Positions 47,159-59,343 of a stretch of DNA of 64,000 nt are shown in pieces. The notes under the pieces were generated by a model, which made no database searches, was not told where the DNA came from, and worked only from the letters and a program-made list of their open reading frames with translations. The stretch is taken from positions 13,989,933-14,053,932 of the forward strand of contig OY282608.1 of NCBI GenBank assembly GCA_958298945.1, given 5' to 3'. This DNA comes from Atherix ibis (taxonomy: Eukaryota; Arthropoda; Insecta; Diptera; Athericidae). Within the stretch, counting starts at the first letter, position 1. Each line of letters opens with the position of its first letter. The position numbers and the translations under genes were made by a program.

Positions 47159-48740
47159 TTGGTTTGTTGGTTTGTTGGGTTGTTAGCTTGTTGGTTTGTT
47201 GGTTTGTTGGTTTGTTTGTTTGTTGGTTTGTTGGCTTGTTGGTTAGTTGGTTTGCTGGTTTGTTGGTTTGTTGGTTAGTTAGCTTGTTAGTTTTTTGGTT
47301 TGTTGGTTTGTTGGCTTGTTGGTTTGTTGGTTTGTTCGTTTGTTGGTTTGTTGGTTTGTTGGTTTGTTGGTTTGTTGATTTGTTGGTTCGTTGGTTTGTT
47401 GGTTTGTTGGTTTGTTGGTTTGTTGGTTTGTTGGTTCGTTGGCTTGTTGGTTTTTTGGCTTGTTGGCTTGTTGGTTTTTTGGTTTGTTGGCTTGTTGGTT
47501 TGTTGGTTTGTTGGTTCGTTGGCTTGTTGGTTTGTTGGTTTGTTGGTTTGTTCGTTTGTTGGGTTGTTGGTTTGTTGGTTTGTTGGTTTGTTGGTTTGTT
47601 GGTTTGTTGGTTTGTTGGCTTGTTGGTTTGGTGGTTTGTTGGTTTCTTGGTTTGTTTGTTTGTTGGTTTGTTATTTTTTTGGTTTGTTGGTTTGTTGGTT
47701 TGTTTGTTTGTTGGTTTTTTCGTTTGTTGGCTTGTTGGTTTGTTGGCTTACTGGTTTGTTGGTTTGTTCGTTTGTTGGTTTGTTGGGTTGTTGGTTTGTT
47801 GGCTTGTTGGTTTGTTGGTTTGTTGGTTTGTTGGTTTGTTCGTTTGTTGGCTTATTGGTTTGTTGGCTTGTTGGCTTGTTGGTTTGTTGGCTTGTTGGCT
47901 TGTTGGCTTGTTGGCTTGTTGGTTTGTTGGTTTGTTGGTTTGTTGGTTTGTTGGTTTGTTGGTTTGTTGGTTAGTTAGCTTGTTGGTTTTTTGGTTTGTT
48001 GGTTTGTTGGCTTGTTGGTTTGTTCGTTTGTTGGCTTGTTGGTTTGTTGGTTTGTTGGTTTGTTGGTTTGTTGGTTTGTTGGTTTGTTGGTTTGTTGGTT
48101 TGTTGGTTTGTTGGTTTGTTGGTTTGTTGGTTTGTTGGTTTGTTGGTTTGTTGGTTTGTTGGTTCGTTCGCTTGTTGGTTTTTTGGCTTGTTGGCTTGTT
48201 GGTTTTTTGGTTTGTTGGTTTGTTGGTTTGTTGGTTTGTTGGTTTGTTGGTTTGTTGGCTTGTTGGTTTGTTGGTTTGTTCGTTTGTTGGCTTGTTGGTT
48301 TGTTGGTTTGTTGGTTTGTTGGCTAGTTGGTTTATTAGTTTGTTAGTTTATTGGTTTATTGGTTTGTTGGTTTGTTGGTTTGTTAGTTTGTTGGTTTGGT
48401 GGTTTTTTGGTTTGTTGGTTTGTTGGTTTGTTGGTTTGTTGGTCTGTTGGTTTGTTGGTTTGTTGGTTTGTTGGTGTGTTGGTTTGTTGGCTGGTTGGCT
48501 TGTTGGTTTGTTGGTTTGTTTCTTTGTTCGTTTGTTAGTTTGTTGGTTTGTTGGCTTGTTGGTTTGTTGGTTTTTTTGGTTTGTTGGTGTGTTGGTTTGT
48601 TGGTTTGTAGGTTTGTTGGTTTATTGGTTGTTGGTTTTTTTAGCTTGTTGGTTTGTTGGTTTTTTGGTTTGTTGGTTTGTTGGCTTGTTGGTTTGTTGGT
48701 TTGTTGGTTTGTTGGTTTGTTGGTTTGTTGGTTTGTTGGT
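47159..48740 (+). repeat. Module Q2
   Basis: Tandem copy of Q1. The offset of 1618 is 202 octamers plus 2, matching the odd units in Q1 (+2 eight-T unit, -1 heptamer, +1 seven-T unit). Differences include GGTTCGTTCGC near 48170 against GGTTCGTTGGC, and seven T rather than eight near 48571. Confidence 0.9.
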
Positions 48741-51109
48741 TTGTAGGTTTGTTGGTTTGTTGGCTTGTTGGCTTGTTGGTTTGTTGGTTTGTTGGTTTGT
48801 TGGCTTGTTGGTTTGTTGGTGTTGTTGGTTTGTTGGTTTATTGGTTTGTTGGTTTGTTGGTTTGTTGGTATGTTGGTTTGTTCTTTTATTGGTTTGTTGG
48901 TTGTTTGGTTTGTTGGTTTGTTGGTTTGCTGGTTTGTTGGTTTGTTGGTTTGTTGGCTTATTGGCTTGTTGGTTTGTTGGTTTGTTCGTTTGTTGGTTTG
49001 TTGGTTTGTTGTTTTGATCGATTGTTGGCTTGTTGGTTTGTTGGTTTGTTGGCTTGTTGGTTTGTTGGTTTTTTGGTTTGTTGGTTAGCTGGTTTGTTGG
49101 TTTGTTGGTTTGTTGGTTTGTTGGTTTGTTGCTTTGTTCGTTTTTTGGTTTGTTGGCTTGTTGGTTTGTTGGTTTGTTGGTTACTTGGTTTGTTGGTTTG
49201 TTGGTTTGTTGGTTTGTTGGTTTGTTGGTTTGTTGGTTTGTTCGTTTGTTAGTTTGTTGGTTTGTTGGTTTGTTGGTTTGTTGGCATGTTGGTTTGTTGG
49301 CTTGTTGGTTTGTTGGCTTGTTCGTTTGTTCGTTTGTTGGTTTGTTGGTTTGTTCGTTTGTTCGTTTGTTGGTTTGTTGGTTGGTTGGTTTGTTGGTTTT
49401 TTGGTTTGTTGCTTTTTTTTTTTGTTGGCTTTTTGGTTTGTTGGTTTGTTGGGTTGTTAGCTTGTTGGTTTGTTGGTTTGTTGGTTTGTTGGTTTGTTTG
49501 TTTGTTGGTTTGTTGGTTTGTTGGTTAGTTGGTTTGTTGGTTTGTTGGTTTGTTGGTTTGTTGGTTTGTTGGTTTGTTGGTTTGTTGGTTTGTTGGTTTG
49601 TTGGTTTGTTGGCTTGTTGGTTTTTTGGTTTGTTGGTTTGTTGATTTGTTGGTTTGTTGGTTTGTTGGTTTGTTAGTTTTTTTGTTTGTTGGTTTGTTGG
49701 TTTATTGGTTTGTTGGTTTGTTGGTTTGTTGGTTGTTTGGTTTGTTGGTTTGTTGGTTTGTTGGTTTGTCGGTTTGTTGGTTTGTTGGTTTGTTGGCTTA
49801 TTGGCTTGTTGGTTTGTTGGTTTGTTCGTTTGTTGTTTTGTTGGTTTGTTGGTTGTTTGGTTTGTTGGTTTGTTGGTTTATTGGTTTGTTGGTTTGTTGG
49901 TTTGTTGACTTATTGGCTTGTTGGTTTGTTGGTTTGTTCGTTTGTTGGTTTTTTGGTTTGTTGTTTTATTGGTTTGTTGGCTTCTTGGTTTTTTGGGTTT
50001 TTTGGTTTGTTGGTTTTTTTGTTTGTTGGCTTTTTGGTTTGTTGGTTTGTTGGTTTGTCAGCTTGTTGGTTTGTTGTTTTGTCGGTTTGTTTGTTTGTTG
50101 GTTTGTTTGTTTGTTGGTTTGTTGGTTTGTTGGTTAGTTGGTTTGTTGGTTTGTTGGTTTGTTGGTCTGTTGGTTTGTTGGTTTGTTGGTTTGTTGGTTT
50201 GTTGGTTTGTTGGTTTGTTGGTTTGCTGGCTTCTTGGTTTGTTCGTTTGTTAGTTTGTAGGTTTGTTGGTTTGTTGGCTTGTTGGCTTGTTGGTTTGTTG
50301 GTTTGTTGGTTTGTTGGCTTGTTGGTTTGTTGGTGTTGTTGGTTTGTTGGTTTATTGGTTTGTTGGTTTGTTGGCTTGTTGGTTTGTTGGTTTGTTGGTT
50401 TGTTGGTTTGTTGGTTTGTTGGTTTGTTGGTTTGTTGGTTTGTTGGCTTGTTGGTTTTTTTGTTTGTTGGTTTGTTGGTTTATTGGATTGTTGGTTTGTT
50501 GGTTTGTTGGTTGTTTGGTTTGTTGGTTTGTTGGTTTGTTGGTTTGTCGGTTTGTTGGTTTGTTGGTTTGTTGGCTTATTGGCTTGTTGGTTTGTTGGTT
50601 TGTTCGTTTGTTGTTTTGTTGGTTTGTTGGTTGTTTGGTTTGTTGGTTTGTTGGTTTATTGGTTTGTTGGTTTGTTGGTTTGTTGACTTATTGGCTTGTT
50701 GGTTTGTTGGTTTGTTCGTTTGTTGGTTTTTTGGTTTGTTGTTTTATTGGTTTGTTGGCTTCTTGGTTTTTTGGGTTTTTTGGTTTGTTGGTTTTTTTGT
50801 TTGTTGGCTTTTTGGTTTGTTGGTTTGTTGGTTTGTCAGCTTGTTGGTTTGTTGTTTTGTTGGTTTGTTTGTTTGTTGGTTTGTTGGTTTGTTGGTTAGT
50901 TGGTTTGTTGGTTTGTTGGTTTGTTGGTCTGTTGGTTTGTTGGTTTGTTGGTTTGTTGGTTTGTTGGTTTGTTGGTTTGTTGGTTTGCTGGCTTCTTGGT
51001 TTGTTCGTTTGTTAGTTTGTAGGTTTGTTGGTTTGTTGGTTTGTTGGCTTGTTGGTTTGTTGGTTTGTTGGTTTGTTGGTTTGTTGGTTTGTTGGTTTGT
51101 TGGTTTGTT
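48741..51109 (+). repeat. Module R2 with an internal 778 bp duplication
   Basis: Copy of R1. The part at 49686-50140 is repeated at 50464-50900 with offset 778 (97 octamers plus 2, matching one 9-mer near 50331 and one 9-base GGGTTTTTT unit). It contains an eleven-T E unit at 49413-49423, GATCGATT near 49016 and TTCTTTTATT near 48886 as local substitutions. Confidence 0.88.
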
Positions 51110-53720
51110 GGTTTGTTGGCTTGTTGGTTTGTTGGTTTGTTGGTTTGTTGGTTTGTTGGTTTGTTGATTTGTTGGTTTGTTGGTTGTTGGTTTGTTGGTT
51201 TGCTGGCTTCTTGGTTTGTTCGTTTGTTAGTTTGTAGGTTTGTTGGTTTGTTGGCTTGTTGGCTTGTTGGTTTATTGGTTTGTTGGTTTGTTGGCTTGTT
51301 GGTTTGTTGGTGTTGTTGGTTTGTTGGTTTATTGGTTTGTTGGTTTGTTGGTTTGTTGGTTTGTTGGTATGTTGGTTTGTTCGTTTATTGGTTTGTTGGT
51401 TGTTTGGTTTGTTGGTTTGTTGGTTTGCTGGTTTGTTGGTTTGTTGATTTGTTGGCTTATTGGCTTGTTGGTTTGTTGGTTTGTTCGTTTGTTGGTTTGT
51501 TGGTTTGTTGGTTTGTTGTTTTGTTCGATTGTTGGCTTGTTGGTTTGTTGGTTTGTTGGCTTGTTGGTTTGTTAATTTTTTGGTTTGTTGGTTAGCTGGT
51601 TTGTTGGTTTGTTGGTTTGTTGGTTTGTTGGTTTGTTGGTTTGTTGGTTTGTTGGTTTTTTGGTTTGTTGGTTTGTTGGTTTGTTGGTTTGTTAGTTTGT
51701 TGGTGTGTTTGTTTGTTGGTTTGTTGGCTTTTTGGTTTGTTGGTTTGTTGGTTTGTTGGTTTGTTGCTTTGTTCGTTTTTTGGTTTGTTGGCTTGTTGGT
51801 TTGTTGGTTTGTTGGTTTGTTGGTTACTTGGTTTGTTGGTTTGTTGGTTTGTTGGTTTGTTGGTTTGTTCGTTTGTTAGTTTGTTGGTTTGTTGGTTTTT
51901 TGGTTTGTTGGCTTGTTGGTTTGTTGGCTTGTTGGTTTGTTGGCTTGTTCGTTTGTTCGTTTGTTGGTTTGTTGGTTTGTTCGTTTGTTCGTTTGTTGGT
52001 TTGTTGGTTGGTTGGTTTGTTGGTTTTTTGGTTTGTTGCTTTTTTTTTTGTTGGCTTTTTGGTTTGTTGGTTTGTTGGGTTGTTAGCTTGTTGGTTTGTT
52101 GGTTTGTTGGTTTGTTGGTTTGTTGGTTTGTTTGTTTGTTGTTTTGTTGGTTTGTTGGTTAGTTGGTTTGTTGGTTTGTTGGTTTGTTGGTTTGTTGGTT
52201 TGTTGGTTTGTTGGCTTGTTGGTTTGTTGGTTTGTTGGTTTGTTGGTTTGTTCGTTTGTTCGTTTGTTGGTTTGTTGGTTGGTTGGTTTGTTGGTTTTTT
52301 GGTTTGTTGCTTTTTTTTTTGTTGGCTTTTTGGTTTGTTGGTTTGTTGGGTTGTTAGCTTGTTGGTTTGTTGGTTTGTTGGTTGTTTGGTTTGTTGGTTT
52401 GTTGGTTTGTTGGTTTGTCGGTTTGTTGGTTTGTTGGTTTGTTGGCTTATTGGCATGTTGGTTTGTTGGTTTGTTCGTTTGTTGATTTGTTGGTTTGTTG
52501 GTTGTTTGGTTTGTTGGTTTGTTGGTTTACTGGTTTGTTGGTTTGTTGGTTTGTTGACTTATTGGCTTGTTGGTTTGTTGGTTTGTTCGTTTGTTGGTTT
52601 GTTGGTTTGTTGTTTTATTGGATTGTTGGTTTTTTGGTTTGTTGGTTTGTTAGTTTGTTGGTTTGTTGGTTTGTTGGTTTGGTGGTTTTTTAGTTTGTTG
52701 GTTTGTTGGTTTGTTGGTTTGTTGGTCTGTTGGTTTGTTGGTTTATTGGTTTGTTGGTGTGTTGGTTTGCTGGCTGGTTGGCTTGTTGGTTTGTTGGTTT
52801 GTTTGTTTGTTCGTTTGTTAATTTGTTGGTTTGTTGGATTGTTGGTTTGTTGGTTTGTTGGTGTGTTGGTATGTTGGTTTGTTGGTTTATTGGTTTATTG
52901 GCTTGTTCGTTTTTTGGCTTGTTGGTTTGTTGGTTTGTTGGTTTGTTGGTTTGTTGGTTTGTTGGTTTGTTGGTTTGTTGGTTTGTTGGTTTGTTGGTTT
53001 GTTGGTTTGTTGGTTTGTTGGTTTGTTGGTTTGTCGGTTTGTTGGTTTGTTGGTTTGTTGGTTTGTTGGTTTGTTGGTTTGTTCGTTTGTTGGTTTGTTG
53101 GTTTGTTGGCTTGTTGGTTTTTTGGTTTGTTGGTTTGTTGGTTTGTTGGCTTGTTGGCTTGTTGGTTTGTTGGTTTGTTGGTTTGTTGGTTTGTTGGTTT
53201 GTTGGTTCGTTGGTTTGTTGGTTTGTTGGTTTGTTGGTTTGTTGGTTTGTTGGCTTTTTGGTTTGTTGGTTAGCTGGTTTGTTGGTTTGTTGGTTTGTTG
53301 GTTTGTTGGTTTGTTGGTTTTTTGGTTTGTTGGTTTGTTGGTTTGTTGGTTTGTTAGTTTGTTGGTGTGTTTGTTTGTTGGTTTGTTGGCTTTTTGGTTT
53401 GTTGGTTTGTTGGTTTGTTGGTTTGTTGCTTTGTTCGTTTTTTGGTTTGTTGGCTTGTTGGTTTGTTGGTTTGTTGGTTACTTGATTTGTTGGTTTGTTG
53501 GTTTGTTGGTTTGTTGGTTTGTTCGTTTGTTAGTTTGTTGGTTTGTTGGTTTGTTGGTTTGTTGGCTTGTTGGTTTGTTGGTTTGTTGGCTTGTTGGTTT
53601 GTTGGCTTGTTCGTTTGTTCGTTTGTTGGTTTGTTGGTTTGTTCGTTTGTTCGTTTGTTGGTTTGTTGGTTGGTTGGTTTGTTGGTTTTTTGGTTTGTTG
53701 CTTTTTTTTTTGTTGGCTTT
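51110..53720 (+). repeat. Module P3 with a 271 bp internal duplication around the E unit
   Basis: Third copy of P. The offset from P2 is 8045 near its start and 8132 after the E part, because the E block is duplicated: ten-T units lie at 52040-52049 and 52311-52320, 271 bp apart. A third ten-T unit at 53702-53711 belongs to the F/E tail. The B-like core, CGTTTGTTAATTTG and the long canonical run near 52925 follow in P order. Confidence 0.9.
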
Positions 53721-55195
53721 TTGGTTTGTTGGTTTGTTGGGTTGTTAGCTTGTTGGTTTGTTGGTTTGTTGGTTTGTTTGTTTGTTGGTTTGTTGGCTTG
53801 TTGGTTAGTTGGTTTGCTGGTTTGTTGGTTTGTTGGTTAGTTAGCTTGTTGGTTTTTTGGTTTGTTGGTTTGTTGGCTTGTTGGTTTGTTGGTTTGTTCG
53901 TTTGTTGGTTTGTTGGTTTGTTGGTTTGTTGGTTTGTTGATTTGTTGGTTCGTTGGTTTGTTGGTTTGTTGGTTTGTTGGTTTGTTGGTTTGTTGGTTCG
54001 TTGGCTTGTTGGTTTTTTGGCTTGTTGGCTTGTTGGTTTTTTGGTTTGTTGGCTTGTTGGTTTGTTGGTTTGTTGGTTCGTTGGCTTGTTGGTTTGTTGG
54101 TTTGTTGGTTTGTTCGTTTGTTGGCTTGTTGGTTTGTTGGTTTGTTGGTTTGTTGGTTTGTTGGTTTGTTGGTTTGTTGGTTTGTTGGCTTGTTGGTTTG
54201 ATGGTTTGTTGGTTTCTTGGTTTGTTTGTTTGTTGGTTTGTTATTTTTTTGGTTTGTTGGTTTGTTGGTTTGTTTGTTTGTTGGTTTTTTCGTTTGTTGG
54301 CTTGTTGGTTTGTTGGCTTACTGGTTTGTTGGTTTGTTCGTTTGTTGGTTTGTTGGGTTGTTGGTTTGTTGGCTTGTTGGTTTGTTGGTTTGTTGGTTTG
54401 TTGGTTTGTTCGTTTGTTGGCTTATTGGTTTGTTGGCTTGTTGGCTTGTTGGTTTGTTGGCTTGTTGGCTTGTTGGCTTGTTGGTTTGTTGGTTTGTTGG
54501 TTTGTTGGTTTGTTGGTTAGTTAGCTTGTTGGTTTTTTGGTTTGTTGGTTTGTTGGCTTGTTGGTTTGTTGGTTTGTTCGTTTGTTGGCTTGTTGGTTTG
54601 TTGGTTTGTTGGTTTGTTGGTTTGTTGGTTTGTTGGTTTGTTGGTTTGTTGGTTTGTTGGTTTGTTGGTTTGTTGGTTTGTTGGTTTGTTGGTTTGTTGG
54701 TTTGTTGGTTTGTTGGTTTGTTGGTTTGTTGGTTCGTTGGCTTGTTGGTTTTTTGGCTTGTTGGCTTGTTGGTTTTTTGGTTTGTTGGCTTGTTGGTTTG
54801 TTGGTTTGTTGGTTTGTTGGTTTGTTGGTTTGTTGGCTTGTTGGTTTGTTGGTTTGTTCGTTTGTTGGCTTGTTGGTTTGTTGGTTTGTTGGTTTGTTGG
54901 CTAGTTGGTTTATTAGTTTGTTAGTTTATTGGTTTATTGGTTTGTTGGTTTGTTGGTTTGTTAGTTTGTTGGTTTGGTGGTTTTTTGGTTTGTTGGTTTG
55001 TTGGTCTGTTGGTTTGTTGGTTTGTTGGTTTGTTGGTGTGTTGGTTTGTTGGCTGGTTGGCTTGTTGGTTTGTTGGTTTGTTTCTTTGTTCGTTTGTTAG
55101 TTTGTTGGTTTGTTGGCTTGTTGGTTTGTTGGTTTTTTTGGTTTGTTGGTGTGTTGGTTTGTTGGTTTGTAGGTTTGTTGGTTTATTGGTTGTTG
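53721..55195 (+). repeat. Module Q3
   Basis: Third copy of Q, offset 8180 then 8172 from Q1. A visible difference is GATGGTTTG near 54200 in the A cassette, where Q1 and Q2 have GGTGGTTTG. It has seven T near 55134 as in Q2. A canonical run at about 54590-54734 is expanded relative to Q1. Confidence 0.9.
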
Positions 55196-57320
55196 GTTTT
55201 TTTAGCTTGTTGGTTTTTTGGTTTGTTGGTTTGTTGGCTTGTTGGTTTGTTGGTTTGTTGGTTTGTTGGTTTGTTGGTTTGTTGGTTTGTTGGTTTGTTG
55301 GTTTATTGGTTTGTTGGTTTGTTGGTTTGTTGGTATGTTGGTTTGTTCGTTTATTGGTTTGTTGGTTGTTTGGTTTGTTGGTTTGTTGGTTTGCTGGTTT
55401 GTTGGTTTGTTGGTTTGTTGGCTTATTGGCTTGTTGGTTTGTTGGTTTGTTCGTTTGTTGGTTTGTTGGTTTGTTGTTTTGTTCGATTGTTGGCTTGTTG
55501 GTTTGTTGGTTTGTTGGCTTGTTGGTTTGTTGGTTTTTTGGTTTGTTGGTTAGCTGGTTTGTTGGTTTGTTGGTTTGTTGGTTTGTTGGTTTGTTGGTTT
55601 GTTGGTTTTTTGGTTTGTTGGTTTGTTGGTTTTTTAGTTTGTTGGTGTGTTTGTTTGTTGGTTTGTTGGCTTTTTGGTTTGTTGGTGTGTTGGTTTGTTG
55701 GTTTGTTGCTTTGTTCGTTTTTTGGTTTGTTGGCCTGTTGGTTTGTTGGTTTGTTGGTTACTTCGTTTGTTGGTTTGTTGGTTTGTTCGTTTGTTAGTTT
55801 GTTGGTTTGTTGGTTTGTTGGTTTGTTGGCTTGTTGGTTTGTTGGTTTGTTCGTTTGTTGGTTTGTTGGTTTGTTCGTTTGTTCGTTTGTTGGTTTGTTG
55901 GTTGGTTGGTTTGTTGGTTTTTTGGTTTGTTGCTTTTTTTTTGTTAGCTTTTTGGTTTGTTGGTTTGTTGGGTTGTTAGCTTGTTGGTTTGTTGGTTTGT
56001 TGGTTTGTTTGTTTGTTGGTTTGTTGGTTTGTTGGTTAGTTGGTTTGTTGGTTTGTTGGTTTGTTGGTTTGTTGGTTTGTTGGTTTGTTGGTTTGTTGGT
56101 TTGTTGGTTTGTTGGTTTGTTGGTTTGTTGGTTTGTTTGCTTGTTGGTTTTTTGGTTTGTTGGTTTGTTGGTTTGTTGGTTTGTTGGTTTGTTCGTTTTT
56201 TTGTTTGTTGGTTTGTTGGTTTATTGGCTTGTTGGTTTGTTGGTTTGTTGGTTGTTTGGTTTGTTGGTTTGTTGGTTTGTTGGTTTGTCGGTTTGTTGGT
56301 TTGTTGGTTTGTTGGCTTATTGGCTTGTTGGTTTGTTGGTTTGTTCGTTTGTTGGTTTGTTGGTTTGTTGGTTGTTTGGTTTGTTGGTTTGTTGGTTTAT
56401 TGGTTTGTTGGTTTGTTGGTTTGTTGACTTATTGGCTTGTTGGTTTGTTGGTTTGTTCGTTTGTTGGTTTGTTGGTTTGTTGTTTTATAGGATTGTTGGC
56501 TTATTGGTTTATTGGTTTGTTGGCTTCTTGGTTTTTTGGGTTTTTTGGTTTGTTGGTTTTTTTGTTTGTTGGCTTTTTGGTTTGTTGGTTTGTTGGTTTG
56601 TCAGCTTGTTGGTTTGTTGTTTTGTTGGTTTGTATGTTTGTTGGTTTGTTGGTTAGTTGGTTTGTTGGTTTGTTGGTTTGTTGGTATGTTGGTTTGTTGG
56701 TTTGTTGGTTTGTTGGTTTGTTGGTTTGTTGGTTTGTTGGCTTGTTGGTTTTTTGGTTTGTTGGTTTGTTGGTTTGTTGGTTTGTTGGTTTGTTGGTTTG
56801 TTGGTTTGTTCGTTTTTTTGTTTGTTAGTTTGTTGGTTTGTTGGCTTGTTGGTTTGTTGGTTTGTTGGTTGTTTGGTTTGTTGGTTTGTTGGTTTGTTGG
56901 TTTGTTTGTTTGTTGGTTTGTTGGTTTGTTGGCTTATTGGCTTGTTGGTTTGTTGGTTTGTTCGTTTGTTGGTTGGTTGCTTTGTTGTTTTGTTGGATTG
57001 TTGGCTTGTTGGTTTGTTGGTTTGTTGGCTTCTTGGTTTGTTGGTTTTTTGGTTTGTTGGTTTGTTGGTTTGTTGGTTTGTTGGTTTGTTGGTTTGTTGG
57101 TTTGGTGGTTTTTTGGTTTGTTGGTTTGTTGGTTTGTTGGTCTGTTGGTTTGTTGGTTTATTGGTTTGTTGGTGTGTTGGTTTGCTGGCTGGTTGGCTTG
57201 TTGGTTTGTTGGTTTGTTTGTTTGTTCGTTTGATAATTTGTTGGTTTGTTGGATTGTTGGTTTGTTGGTTTGTTGGTGTGTTGGTATGTTGGTTTGTAGG
57301 TTTATTGGTTTATTGGCTTG
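55196..57320 (+). repeat. Module R3, partly rearranged
   Basis: Begins with GGTATGTT, GGTTGTTT and GTTTTGTTCGATTGTT, then a damaged F cassette (GTGTG near 55685, GGCCTG near 55733, GGTTACTT CG near 55756), a nine-T E unit (55934-55942), GGTTGTTT pairs, GACTTATT near 56426, GGGTTTTTT near 56538 and GTCAGC near 56600. A partial second R tail follows at about 56640-57030 and a B-like core near 57100. The 9-mer GGTGTTGTT is missing here. Confidence 0.8.
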
Positions 57321-59030
57321 TTGGTTTTTTGGCTTGTTGGTTTGTTGGTTTGTTGGTTTGTTGGTTTGTCGGTTTGTTGGTTTGTTGGTTTGTTGGTTTG
57401 TTGGTTTGTTGGTTTGTTGGTTTGTTGGTTAGTTGGTTTGTTGGTTTGTCGGTTTGTTGGTTTGTTGGTTTGTTGGTTTGTTGGTTTGTTCGTTTGTTGG
57501 TTTGTTGGTTTGTTGGCTTGTTGGTTTTTTGGTTTGTTGGTTTGTTGGTTTGTTGGTTTGTTGGCTTGTTGGTTTGTTGGTTTGTTGGTTTGTTGGTTTG
57601 TTGGTTTGTTGGTTTGTTGGTTCGTTGGTTCGTTGGTTTGTTGGTTTGTTGGTTTGTTGGTTTGTTGGTTTGTTGGCTTTTTGGTTTGTTGGTTTGTTGG
57701 TTTGTTGGTTTGTTGGTTTGTTGGTTTGTTGGTTTGTTGGTTTGTTGGTTTGTTGGTTTGTTGGTTTGTTGGTTTGTTGATGTGTTGGTTTGTTGGCTGG
57801 TTGGCTTGTTGGTTTGTTTGTTTGATCGTTTGTTAATTTGTTGGTTTGTTGGATTGTTGGTTTGTTGGTTTGTTGGTTTGTTGGTGTGTTGGTATGTTGG
57901 TTTGTAGGTTTGTTGGTTTATTGGCTTGTTGGTTTTTTGGCTTGTGGGTTTGTTGGTTTGTTGGTTTGTTGGTTTGTTGGTTTGTTGGTTTGTTGGTTTG
58001 TTGGTTTGTTTGTTTGTTCGTTATTTGGTTTGTTGGTTTGTTGGCTTGTTGTTTTGTTGGTTTGTTGGTTTGTTGGTGTGTTGGTTTGTTGGTTTGTAGG
58101 TTTTTTGGTTTATTGGCTTGTTGGTTTTTTGGCTTTTTGGTTTGTTGGTTTGTTGGTTTGTTGGTTTGTTGGTTTGTTGGTTTGTTGGTTTGTTCGTTTT
58201 TGTTGGTTTTTGGTTTGTTGGTTTGTTGGTTTGGTGGCATGTTGGTTTGTTGGCTTGTTGGCTTGTTGGGTTATTGGTTTGTTGGCTTGTTGGTTCATTG
58301 GCTTGTTGGCTTGTTGGTTTGTTGGCTTGTTGGGTTGTTCGTTTGTTGGTTTGTTCGTTTGTTGGCTTGTTTGTTTGTTAGTTTGTTGGTTTGTTGGTTT
58401 GTTGGTTTGTTGGCTTGTTGGTTTGGTGGTTTGTTGGTTTCTTGGTTTGTTGGTTTGTTGGTTTGTTATTTTGTTGGTTTGTTGGTTTGTTGGTTTGTCT
58501 GTTTGTTGGTTTGTTCGTTTGTTGGCTTGTTGGTTTGTTGGCTTACTGGTTTGTTGGTTTGTTTGTTTGTTCGTTTTTTGGTTTGTTGGCTTGTTGTTTT
58601 GTTGGCTTGTTGGTTTGTTGGTTTGTTGGTTTGTTGGTTTGTTGGTTTGTTCGTTTGTTGGCTTGTTGGTTTGTTGGCTTGTTGGCTTGTTGGTTTGTTG
58701 GCTTGTTGGCTTGTTGGTTTTTTGGTTTGTTAGTTTGTTGGCTTGTTGGTTTGTTGGTTTGTTCGTTTGTTGGTTTGTTGGTTTGTTGGTTTGTTGGTTT
58801 GTTGGTTTGTTGGTTTGTTGGTTGGTTGGCTTGTTGGTTCGTTGGCTTGTTGGTTTGTTGGCTTGTTGGGTTGTTGGTTTGTTGGTTTGTTGGCTTGTTG
58901 GTTTGTTGGTTTGTTGGTTTGTTGGTTTGTTGGTTTGTTGGTTTGTTGGTTTGTTGGCTTGTTGGTTTGTTGGTTTGTTGGTTTGTTCGTTTGTTGGCTT
59001 GTTGGTTTGTTGGTTTGTTGGTTTGTTGGC
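57320..59030 (+). repeat. Mixed segment: canonical runs, GATGTG block, B/C/A cassettes
   Basis: Long canonical stretches (about 57345-57610) are followed by a GATGTG to GTAGG block (57779-58000) resembling 33857-34480. Then come a T-rich B tail near 58098, the 10-mer near 58195, a C cassette (58237-58300) and an A cassette (58430-58560). The block at 58050-58400 recurs at 59800-60140, offset 1746-1754. Confidence 0.82.
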
Positions 59031-59343
59031 TAGTTGGTTTATTAGTTTATTGGTTTATTGGTTTATTGGTTTGTTGGTTTGTTGGTTTGTTGGTTTGTTG
59101 GTTTGGTGGTTTTTTGGTTTGGTAGTTTGTTGGTCTGTTGGTTTGTTGGTTTGTTGGTTTGTTGGTTTGTTGGTGCGTTGGTTTGTTGGCTGGTTGGCTT
59201 GTTGGTTTGTTGGTTTGTTTGTTTGTTCGTTTGTTGGTTTGTTGGTTTGCTGGCTTGTTGGTTTGTTGGTTTGTTGGTTTGTTGGTGCGTTGGTTTGTTG
59301 GTTTGTAGGTTTGTTGGTTTATTGGCTTGTTGGTTTTTTTGGC
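59030..59343 (+). repeat. B cassette, left copy of 1.63 kb-offset duplication
   Basis: A B cassette with the distinctive GGTGCGTT units (near 59173 and 59283) and a seven-T unit near 59334. It recurs at 60660-60968 with offset 1633 falling to 1625. Differences include GGTAGTTTG near 59121 against GCTAGTTTG, and GGCTGGTATGC near 60815 in the right copy. Confidence 0.88.

Larger units (their letters stand above)
39649..55942 (+). repeat. E units: homopolymer T runs of 9-11
   Basis: Nine T runs preceded by GC and followed by GTT lie at 39649-39659 (11), 41603-41613 (11), 43979-43988 (10), 45522-45531 (10), 49413-49423 (11), 52040-52049 (10), 52311-52320 (10), 53702-53711 (10) and 55934-55942 (9). 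With eleven T the unit is a clean 16-mer; with ten or nine it shifts the octamer register. They mark modules R and P. Confidence 0.93.

Noticed and set aside
39649..55942. T runs as reverse-strand poly(A) tails of retroposed elements
   Set aside because: The runs are only 9-11 bases, lie inside duplicated modules, have no adjacent non-satellite sequence and no target-site duplications.
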